Under the pieces are notes generated by a model. That model was not told the DNA's origin and made no database searches. It was given only the letters and a program-made list of their open reading frames with translations. From UBA6776 sp964636785 (GTDB lineage: Bacteria > Bdellovibrionota > Bdellovibrionia > Bdellovibrionales > UBA1609): DNA of 6,879 nucleotides. The stretch lies in assembly GCA_964636785.1 (NCBI GenBank), contig CAZWVK010000129.1, positions 1 through 6,879 of the forward strand, given 5' to 3'. Made by a program: the position numbers and the translations under genes. Below, in pieces: positions 1 to 5,077 of the stretch; within the stretch, counting starts at the first letter, position 1; every line of letters starts with the position of its first letter.

Positions 1-312
1 CTGCACATGAAGCGCTTCTTCATAGAGCTGTCTTGAAAGATAAAGTCTCGCTTCGGGCGAGTTGACGTGTTTATAGAGATTCAAAACTAGGTTGTTTCCA
101 ACAATAGAATCTCCAGTTGCAAAAAATGCGACCAGACGATGAATAAGAAAGCGCTCTGGAGCCGTTAATTTTTTATTTAAATCAACAATGTCCGAGCTGA
201 AATCCACTTCATCAACAGTCCAGGTGTTTTTAATTCCGTTTTTATACATTTCGTAAAAAACGGGATACTTCATTGGTCTCAATGTTAAATCGAATCCGGG
301 ATTAAGTAACAT
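1..312 (-). CDS. nrdB: Class I ribonucleotide reductase beta subunit, 5' part (truncated by window edge)
   Basis: This is the small (R2) subunit of class I ribonucleotide reductase, which houses the dimetal centre and generates the radical used by NrdA to reduce ribonucleotides in the cytoplasm. The 104 visible residues begin at an ATG and include the typical segment LRPMKYPVFYEMYKNGIKNT (11-30). Two metal-ligand regions are visible: Asp68 in FFATGDSIVGNN, and Glu99 and His102 in QLYEEALHVQ. The Asp-to-Glu spacing of 31 and the ExxH motif match E. coli NrdB D84, E115 and H118. The start is set by an AAGGAGGA Shine-Dalgarno sequence with suitable spacing. It lies 40 nt after nrdA on the same strand, so the two are very likely co-transcribed. 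The gene leaves the window after residue 104, two residues short of the position equivalent to the radical tyrosine. The subclass therefore cannot be read here. Family assignment is secure. Confidence 0.96.
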   Translation of the reverse strand, partial: MLLNPGFDLTLRPMKYPVFYEMYKNGIKNTWTVDEVDFSSDIVDLNKKLTAPERFLIHRLVAFFATGDSIVGNNLVLNLYKHVNSPEARLYLSRQLYEEALHVQ

Positions 313-321
313 AACTATTCA

Positions 322-329
322 TCCTCCTT
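322..329 (-). promoter_or_regulatory. Shine-Dalgarno of nrdB
   Basis: The minus strand reads AAGGAGGA nine bases before the nrdB ATG, a near-perfect ribosome binding site. It sits in the 40-nt nrdA-nrdB gap, where no terminator-like hairpin is seen, which supports one transcript with efficient independent initiation of nrdB. Confidence 0.85.
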
Positions 330-352
330 GATGGTGTGGGTCATTGAAGTCA

Positions 353-2791
353 TCACTGGCACGCCTCACAAATTTCTGGATTCTCAAGTGAGCAAACAAG
401 CGCTTCTTGTTCGGTGTAAACCTTCGCAGGTGTGGCCGTATTTTTTGTCGTCACTTTTGCAATCTTGGTCGCTGGGCGAGAGCGCAAATAATAAGTGGTC
501 TTAATTCCTTGCTTCCAAGCATACATATACATACTTGAAAGTTTTCCGATATTTGGACTCTCAATAAAAAGATTCAAGGACTGGCTTTGATCAATATAAG
601 CTCCGCGTGCAGCTGCAAGATCAATAAGAGCTTTTTGTGGAACTTCCCAAACTGTTCTAAATAAAAGTTTAATGTCTTCGGGAATCTCTTCAATCTCTTG
701 AACCGAACCTTCGGCGGATTTGATCTTGCTGCGAATATCTTCGGTCCAAAGTCCACGCGATTTCAAAGCTTCAACCAGATACTTATTCACCTGAATAAAC
801 TCACCAGACAAAGTCTCTCTCTTAAAGAGGTTTGAGATTTGCGGCTCGATCGCCTCATAGCATCCACAAATAGATGCAATGGTCGCTGTTGGAGCAATTG
901 CAATCAATAGCGAATTTCTAAGGCCGATGGTTTTGATCTTACGCTTGAGTTTTTCCCAGCGCTCCATATCACTTGGAACCACTCCCCAAAGATCGAACTG
1001 AAGAACGCCTTGTGCGGCTTTGGTTTCTTTGAAAGATTCATGAGGCCCTGCTTTTTCTGCCAGAGCACAAGAAGTCTTGAGTGCATGATAATAGATCTCT
1101 TCTTGAATCTTTGTCGAAAGCTCAAGTGCTTCCTTGCTATCGAATGGAAGTCCCAATTTAAAGAAAGCATCTTGAAGACCCATAGCTCCAAGACCCACTG
1201 GGCGCCATCTTGAGTTGGATGATTTTGCAGTTGGGATTGGATAAAAATTGATATCCACCACGCGGTCCAAATACTTCACTGCGACTTCCACAGTGTGAGC
1301 GAGTTTTTCAAAATCAAATTTGCCATCCACCACGTGATTGCCAAGATTCACAGATCCCAGGTTACAAACAGCGGTTTCACCATTGCTTGTGACTTCTAAA
1401 ATTTCCGTGCAAAGGTTTGAAAGATGAATCACGTTTTGTGGCTCACCAGTTTGGTTGGATTTTAAATTGCTTGCGTCTTTAAAAGTCATCCAGCCGTTTC
1501 CAGTTTGCGCAAGAGTCTTCATCATGCGCGCATATAGATCACGAGCTTTCACCTGGCGAACAAATCGTCCATCACTTTCAGCTTTCGTATAAGCTTTTTC
1601 AAATTCTTCGCCATAAAGATCATTCAGTTCAGGGATTTCTTTCGGGTCAAAAAGGGACCACATCTCGTCGGCTTCCACACGCTTCATAAATAGGTCTGGA
1701 ATCCAGTTAGCGAGATTTAAGTTGTGAGCTCTTTGCGCTTCGTCACCTGTGTTGTCACGAAGTTCTAAGAACTCTTCAATATCTGCATGCCATGTTTCAA
1801 GATAGATACAAGCCGCTCCTTTTCTCCGTCCACCTTGGTTCACAGCGGCGACAGAGGAGTCCAAAGTTTTAAGCCATGGCACAAGTCCATTGGAGTGACC
1901 ATTTGTTCCTTTGATGAGTGATCCACGTGAGCGAACGCGGCTAAAAGAAACACCGATTCCTCCCGCAAATTTTGAAAGAAGAGCGATGTCTTTGTACTTG
2001 TCGTAAATAGACGCCAAATCATCAATCGGTGAGTCCAAAAGATAGCAAGAAGAAAGCTGTGGACGCTTCGTCGCCGAGTTAAAAAGAGTGGGCGAGCTTG
2101 TCATATAATCCAAGCTTGAAATCAATTCGTAAAACTCTTTCGCCTCTTGGAAACTTTTGGCAAGTCCACACGCCACTCTGAGGAAGAAATACTGTGGAGT
2201 CTCAACGACCTGGCGATTTTCAGGATGTTTCAATAGATAGCGGTCATAAACCGTTTTCAAACCGAAGTATTCAAAACGCTGAGTTCGAGTGTCATCGACA
2301 ATGATATTAAGAGCTTCTTTGTGCTCTTTAACAAACTCATATTTTTCTTTTGAAATCAGTCCGCACTCATAAGCTACGGTGACGGAGTCGTAAAAATTGC
2401 GAATATTTTGGTTGTCAACCTCTTCACCAATAAAGCGCGCGAGTAAGCGTGATGCAAGCTTGGAGTATTGAGGCTCTTCACCAATCAAAAGAGCTGCAGT
2501 TTGAATGCAAAGCTGATCGAGCTCTTTTGTGCTTGCGCCATCATAAAGTCCACTAATGACTTTTGCAGCCACACGCATTGGATCCACTTCTTTCAATCCC
2601 GATGAGCAGGCTAGCGTGACGTTTACAATTTTATTGACGTTCACAGGCTCAAGTTGGCCATCGCGCTTTTTAACTCGCATAACAATGGGTCCATCTTCGG
2701 AAGTCTCCGTTGAACCTGTCGTCATGCTAGTCGCCTGAGAGTGGAGTTGGTTTTCTAATTCACTGGTTTCAATCTGACTTTGTGTATGCAT
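353..2791 (-). CDS. nrdA: Class I ribonucleoside-diphosphate reductase alpha (large catalytic) subunit
   Basis: This enzyme reduces ribonucleoside diphosphates to deoxyribonucleotides using a radical delivered by NrdB. The order is: a 35-residue Ser/Thr/Gln-rich leader; an ATP-cone (about 37-127, starting VMRVKKRDGQ) for overall allosteric control; an N-terminal domain; and the ten-stranded barrel. Visible catalytic residues are Cys249 in SSC and Cys476 in AVCNLG (the redox pair), Asn459-Cys461-Glu463 in NLCTE (thiyl radical site), and Tyr767-Tyr768 (radical transfer). Residues 612-634 fit the PROSITE large-subunit signature W-x2-[LF]-x(6,7)-G, ending in Ala-Pro, followed by PTATIAS (634-640). 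The C-terminus carries the CEAC pair (808, 811) that is re-reduced by thioredoxin or glutaredoxin. At 812 residues it is somewhat longer than E. coli NrdA (761), partly from the N-terminal leader. The ATG follows an AG7 tract. ATGs at residues 23 or 38 are possible alternatives but have poorer ribosome binding sites. nrdB follows 40 nt later. Confidence 0.97.
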   Translation of the reverse strand: MHTQSQIETSELENQLHSQATSMTTGSTETSEDGPIVMRVKKRDGQLEPVNVNKIVNVTLACSSGLKEVDPMRVAAKVISGLYDGASTKELDQLCIQTAALLIGEEPQYSKLASRLLARFIGEEVDNQNIRNFYDSVTVAYECGLISKEKYEFVKEHKEALNIIVDDTRTQRFEYFGLKTVYDRYLLKHPENRQVVETPQYFFLRVACGLAKSFQEAKEFYELISSLDYMTSSPTLFNSATKRPQLSSCYLLDSPIDDLASIYDKYKDIALLSKFAGGIGVSFSRVRSRGSLIKGTNGHSNGLVPWLKTLDSSVAAVNQGGRRKGAACIYLETWHADIEEFLELRDNTGDEAQRAHNLNLANWIPDLFMKRVEADEMWSLFDPKEIPELNDLYGEEFEKAYTKAESDGRFVRQVKARDLYARMMKTLAQTGNGWMTFKDASNLKSNQTGEPQNVIHLSNLCTEILEVTSNGETAVCNLGSVNLGNHVVDGKFDFEKLAHTVEVAVKYLDRVVDINFYPIPTAKSSNSRWRPVGLGAMGLQDAFFKLGLPFDSKEALELSTKIQEEIYYHALKTSCALAEKAGPHESFKETKAAQGVLQFDLWGVVPSDMERWEKLKRKIKTIGLRNSLLIAIAPTATIASICGCYEAIEPQISNLFKRETLSGEFIQVNKYLVEALKSRGLWTEDIRSKIKSAEGSVQEIEEIPEDIKLLFRTVWEVPQKALIDLAAARGAYIDQSQSLNLFIESPNIGKLSSMYMYAWKQGIKTTYYLRSRPATKIAKVTTKNTATPAKVYTEQEALVCSLENPEICEACQ

Positions 2792-2795
2792 CCTG

Positions 2796-2803
2796 CCCCC
2801 CTG
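2796..2803 (-). promoter_or_regulatory. Probable G-rich ribosome binding site of nrdA
   Basis: On the minus strand an A followed by seven G residues ends four bases before the nrdA ATG, with a second CAGG right against the start. It is Shine-Dalgarno-like but unusual, because a homopolymer is prone to slippage. It supports the ATG at 2791 over later in-frame ATGs. Confidence 0.5.
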
Positions 2804-2838
2804 GCAATGTTGTATTTCGTGAAAAAGGCATCAACTAC

Positions 2839-2860
2839 TTTTGTTCCTTCGTGAACAAAA
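2839..2860. repeat. Perfect inverted repeat, possible operator or leader hairpin of nrdA
   Basis: Arms TTTTGTTC (2839-2846) and GAACAAAA (2853-2860) are perfectly complementary around a six-base spacer, CTTCGT. The element ends 48 bases upstream of the nrdA start. It could be a dimeric repressor site or, if transcribed, a weak AU-rich hairpin in the nrdA leader. It is not an NrdR box, nor the TTAC-N3-GTAA LexA site I recall for Bdellovibrio. Confidence 0.55.
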
Positions 2861-2877
2861 ACAGCTTGCTTTCTACT

Positions 2878-2906
2878 TTTAAAGTTTAAAGTTCCCCAAG
2901 TTCCAA
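2878..2906 (-). promoter_or_regulatory. nrdA: Candidate sigma70-type promoter for nrdA (proximal)
   Basis: On the minus strand TTGGAA (2901-2906) is followed after 17 bases by TTTAAA (2878-2883). Each matches four of six consensus bases. It would start transcription near 2871, putting the 2839-2860 inverted repeat just downstream of the start site. The match is weak and is offered as a candidate only. Confidence 0.25.
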
Positions 2907-2922
2907 AAACCCTAAAAGTTCC
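2889..2922. repeat. Three AAGTTCC direct repeats
   Basis: AAGTTCC starts at 2889, 2898 and 2916, that is, with offsets of 9 and 18 bases (minus-strand reading GGAACTT). The spacing in multiples of nine and the position over the proximal nrdA promoter candidate suggest a possible regulator-binding array. They could also be chance in low-complexity sequence. Confidence 0.4.
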
Positions 2923-2941
2923 AATTCTATTTCTTAGAATT
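2923..2941. repeat. Inverted repeat AATTCTA / TAGAATT
   Basis: Seven-base perfect arms at 2923-2929 and 2935-2941 flank a five-base spacer. It lies one base from a second inverted repeat (2943-2957). This is either an operator half of a composite site or a small hairpin in a long nrdA leader. Confidence 0.45.
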
Positions 2942-2942
2942 C

Positions 2943-2957
2943 TTTCCGAGACGGAAA
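2943..2957. repeat. Inverted repeat TTTCCG-AGA-CGGAAA
   Basis: Six-base perfect arms with a three-base centre. It contains the first of three CTTTCCGA copies in this region. Its compact dyad form is typical of a helix-turn-helix repressor site. No specific regulator can be named from sequence alone. Confidence 0.45.
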
Positions 2958-2975
2958 AGATTTCGTCAGATTCAA

Positions 2976-3005
2976 ACGCTAACCCTCGAGTAATTTTTCT
3001 GTCAA
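2976..3005 (-). promoter_or_regulatory. nrdA: Candidate sigma70-type promoter for nrdA (distal)
   Basis: The minus strand has an exact TTGACA (3000-3005) followed after 18 bases by TAGCGT (2976-2981), which keeps only the T1, A2 and T6 positions of TATAAT. If used, the leader would be about 180 nt and would contain all three inverted repeats as RNA. The -35 is strong and the -10 is poor. Confidence 0.3.
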
Positions 3006-3227
3006 ATTTCTTTCCGAAGATTTTGTTAAAAGCCCCTAAAATGCTTTCCGAATGGACAAAACATAGAGGGTGCGCGGCATAGGTGATGTGTTTTGCTTGA
3101 CTGCCTGTTTTATTCATCTCGCTCAAATTCTAGGCAGAAGCTCAATGACTTCGCAAGGAAAGAAGCGTGATTTTTTGGGTCGTCATAAAACCCACTCCCA
3201 CTTCGTCAATCTTCTGACTAACGAAGC

Positions 3228-3256
3228 TTGTCATCGTCAAAGCGTTTACACATAAT
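3228..3256 (+). promoter_or_regulatory. Candidate sigma70 promoter of the M14-hydrolase-barrel-lipoprotein operon
   Basis: TTGTCA (3228-3233) and CATAAT (3251-3256) are each one base from consensus and separated by the optimal 17 bases, the best promoter match in the window. The predicted start site (about 3263) lies next to the ATG at 3264. This argues against the in-frame TTG at 3228 as a start codon and implies a leaderless or very short-leader mRNA. Confidence 0.5.
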
Positions 3257-3263
3257 CAACTCA

Positions 3264-4274
3264 ATGGATGTCCTTAAGATGCAAAATTTGATTGTTGAGA
3301 AGTTCTCTCGAATTGGGGAAATCACCGTCTTGGACACCATCTCTTATAAAGGCGCAGACTATCCTATTTATCAAATTGTCATTGGAAATCGCGAACCTAA
3401 GGCGTTGAGTCTTGGAATTATTGGTGGTGTTCACGGCTTAGAGCGCATTGGATCCGAAGTGGTCCTTTCTTATATGGAAACTGTTTCTGAACTTATGGAA
3501 TGGGATGAAAGCTTTAATGAGCGTTTAAAACACTCTCGCCTTGTTTTTGTCCCGGTTCTAAATCCGGTCGGCGTCGCTCATTTTACAAGGTCCAATGGCA
3601 ACGGCGTCGACCTTATGCGAAACGGTCAAACAAAAGGGGAGCCATCGGGTGGTCCTATTTATCGCGGCCACCGCATCAGTCCGAAGATCCCTTGGTATCA
3701 GGGGCAGGAAGGCGTTTTGGAAAAGGAAGCCAAAGCGCTTTTTCATATGGTTGAGTCTCAGCTTTTGACGTCCGAGGTTTCTTTTGCAGTCGATGTTCAT
3801 TCCGGTTTTGGGGCAAAGGATCGGATTTGGTTTCCATTTGGCCATGCTCATAAACCTTTTCCACACCTGGCCGAGGCCTATCGATTAAAGCTTTTGATGG
3901 ATCAGACTTATCCACACCACTTTTATGATATGGAACCTGTATCCACACAGTATACGATTCACGGGGATCTTTGGGATGACCTCTATTTAAAATCCCTAAA
4001 GATGGGAGCCGGGCCATTTCTTCCCTTTACATTGGAGATGGGATCGTGGGCCTGGCTCAGAAAAAATCCTCTTCAGATTTTTCAGAAGCTAGGAGTTTTT
4101 CATCCTCTTAAACCACACCGTCATCATCGGATATTGAGGCGGCACCTGAATCTATTTGATTTTTTTCACCGCAGTCTTCTTGCGAATTCCAAGTGGTGGC
4201 CAAAGGATAAAAATGAAAATCAACGTCTTAAGGACATCGCCATGAAAAAATGGTTTCAATCGGGGAGTGAGTGA
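3264..4274 (+). CDS. M14-family zinc carboxypeptidase/amidase-like protein
   Basis: This is a metallopeptidase of the carboxypeptidase A (M14) fold, 336 residues from the ATG at 3264. Zinc ligands are His57 and Glu60 (GVHGLE) and His179 (VDVHSG). The general-base Glu is Glu258 (FTLEMGS). Arg109, Arg119 and Tyr230 (YTIHG) align by eye with CPA Arg127, Arg145 and Tyr248. The usual Asn of NRN is Met118 (GVDLMRN), which is odd. The stretch TRSNGNGVDL resembles the equivalent part of murein peptide amidase MpaA, so cleavage of cell-wall-derived peptides is one possibility, and other M14 or deacylase-like substrates are equally open. No signal peptide is visible, so it is probably cytoplasmic. A His/Arg-rich patch lies at 279-294. 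No clear Shine-Dalgarno precedes the ATG. ATG 3279 is an alternative start, while TTG 3228 falls in the promoter candidate. It is the first gene of the operon. Confidence 0.85.
   Translation: MDVLKMQNLIVEKFSRIGEITVLDTISYKGADYPIYQIVIGNREPKALSLGIIGGVHGLERIGSEVVLSYMETVSELMEWDESFNERLKHSRLVFVPVLNPVGVAHFTRSNGNGVDLMRNGQTKGEPSGGPIYRGHRISPKIPWYQGQEGVLEKEAKALFHMVESQLLTSEVSFAVDVHSGFGAKDRIWFPFGHAHKPFPHLAEAYRLKLLMDQTYPHHFYDMEPVSTQYTIHGDLWDDLYLKSLKMGAGPFLPFTLEMGSWAWLRKNPLQIFQKLGVFHPLKPHRHHRILRRHLNLFDFFHRSLLANSKWWPKDKNENQRLKDIAMKKWFQSGSE
3856..3947 (+). other. Cluster of three DnaA-box-like sites inside the M14 gene
   Basis: TTTTCCACA (3856-3864), TTATCCACA (3908-3916, the exact E. coli consensus) and GTATCCACA (3939-3947) lie within 92 bases in the same orientation. 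All fit NNWTCCACA, the form I recall for Bdellovibrio DnaA. They coincide with codons for Phe-Pro-His, Tyr-Pro-His and Val-Ser-Thr, so they may be a by-product of coding. No AT-rich unwinding stretch lies beside them, so an origin is not supported. Confidence 0.35.
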
Positions 4275-5030
4275 GTGGAAAAAAAGATCGATCATTTGAT
4301 TTTACTTCGAGGACTTCTTCGTGAGGTCGGTCATTGGGGGGATTTCAAGAACCAAATGGCTCAAGCACTTCCTAAGATTGAAGTTCACACGGTTGACCTT
4401 CCGGGTATTGGTGAGTTTGCCCGAGTTTCTCCGCCATTTTCCATTTCAGGCATGGCTCGATTTGTTCATGAAAAAATCGAGTCAAAGAATTTAGAGGGAA
4501 GAATTGGTCTTTTCGCAGTTTCTTTAGGAGCCATGACGGCTCTCCAAATGAAGGCGGACTTTTCTGAAGCCTACGGACCGGTTATCGCAATCAATACAAG
4601 TTCCACTTTAAGTCCGCGGCATAAGCGTTTGAGGTGGGAGCGGTGGCGTGCGTTTCTAACAGTGGTGTCCGAGTGGAATGTGAGTAAAAGAGAAGAAAAA
4701 ATAATTCCCATGGTTGTGAATAGTCCTGAAGGACGAAAGGCGGCTGGTGAAGTTTGGGTTAGGATCGTTAAGGAAAAAAAAGTTCATCCGCTCACAGCTA
4801 TTGCACAATTAAAATCCGCAATGGGCTTTTTGCCCGCAGACAGTTTAAAAGACTCGAAAGAAATTTTGCTGATTTCAAGTCTAGGAGATCTGCTTGTTGA
4901 TCCTTCATGCAGTGAGTTACTTCACAAGCGTTATAACTGGGAGCACCATATTCATCCCTGGGGCGGTCATGATTTGGCTTGGGATGATTCCGACTGGCTC
5001 CTCTCTGAAGCACAGTCATTTTTTACTTGA
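4275..5030 (+). CDS. Alpha/beta hydrolase
   Basis: This 251-residue single-domain alpha/beta hydrolase most likely acts on an ester, thioester or amide in the cytoplasm. No signal peptide is present and the substrate is unknown. The nucleophile elbow is AVSLG, with Ser83 as nucleophile and Ala in place of the usual first Gly. The acid is probably Asp205 (SLGDLLV) and the base His232 (WGGHD). The N-terminal motif LLRGLLREVGHWGDF (10-24) has Arg-Gly where many relatives have His-Gly at the oxyanion strand. From memory, RGLxRE...HWG recurs in a proteobacterial subfamily, so this is probably a subfamily trait rather than decay. The GTG start follows the M14 stop with no gap. GGGGAG (4262-4267) is the Shine-Dalgarno, and AGTG is repeated three times at the junction. 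The tight spacing implies translational coupling with the M14 gene. Confidence 0.85.
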   Translation: MEKKIDHLILLRGLLREVGHWGDFKNQMAQALPKIEVHTVDLPGIGEFARVSPPFSISGMARFVHEKIESKNLEGRIGLFAVSLGAMTALQMKADFSEAYGPVIAINTSSTLSPRHKRLRWERWRAFLTVVSEWNVSKREEKIIPMVVNSPEGRKAAGEVWVRIVKEKKVHPLTAIAQLKSAMGFLPADSLKDSKEILLISSLGDLLVDPSCSELLHKRYNWEHHIHPWGGHDLAWDDSDWLLSEAQSFFT

Positions 5031-5062
5031 TTGATTTCATCTCCCCAAGGGAAAGTTGGCTT

Positions 5063-5070
5063 AAGGGGGG
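5063..5070 (+). promoter_or_regulatory. Ribosome binding site that sets the barrel gene start
   Basis: AAGGGGGG lies seven bases before a TTG at 5078. An in-frame TTG at 5027 would overlap the hydrolase stop as TTGA, but it lacks such a site and would place a charged 17-residue extension ahead of the signal peptide. This favours 5078. Confidence 0.6.
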
Positions 5071-5077
5071 CTTTGGT

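Larger units (their letters stand above)
2792..3263. other. Divergent intergenic control region between nrdA and the four-gene operon
   Basis: About 470 bases separate the divergent starts of nrdA and the M14 gene. I see no convincing gene. The longest reading frame (minus strand, about 3117 down to 2755) runs 37 bases into nrdA, has no good ribosome binding site, uses many AGA/AGG arginine codons and resembles nothing I know. The region holds three inverted repeats, two sets of three short direct repeats and candidate promoters for both directions. No match to the NrdR-box consensus (ACACWATATATWGTGT type) was found by eye. Confidence 0.7.

Noticed and set aside
313..352. Terminator between nrdA and nrdB
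   Set aside because: The 40-base gap holds a strong ribosome binding site and no stem-loop followed by a T run.
574..1213. Open frames on other strands or frames inside nrdA, and similar ones within the M14, hydrolase and barrel genes
   Set aside because: They lie wholly within well-supported genes and have no signals of their own. They are shadows of the real coding frames.
3097..3116. TTGACT followed by TATTCA as a plus-strand promoter
   Set aside because: The two hexamers are only about eight bases apart, too close for a sigma70 promoter, and no -10 element lies at the right distance.
2755..3126. Minus-strand reading frame of about 120 codons upstream of and overlapping the nrdA start
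   Set aside because: It overlaps nrdA by 37 bases, has weak or no ribosome binding site at its TTG or ATG starts, is rich in AGA/AGG codons, and contains the repeat-rich control region. No family resemblance was seen. A conserved translation in relatives would reverse this.
3070..3255. Plus-strand 61-codon frame in the intergenic region
   Set aside because: It ends inside the promoter candidate of the operon, has no ribosome binding site, and its translation resembles no protein.
2792..3263. NrdR box upstream of nrdA
   Set aside because: I looked for the palindromic ACACWATATATWGTGT-type consensus and saw no convincing copy. The inverted repeats present have different sequences.
3856..3947. 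Replication origin based on the DnaA-box-like cluster
   Set aside because: The sites are inside a coding gene with an intact catalytic motif set. There is no adjacent AT-rich unwinding region, and no dnaA, dnaN or gyrB nearby.
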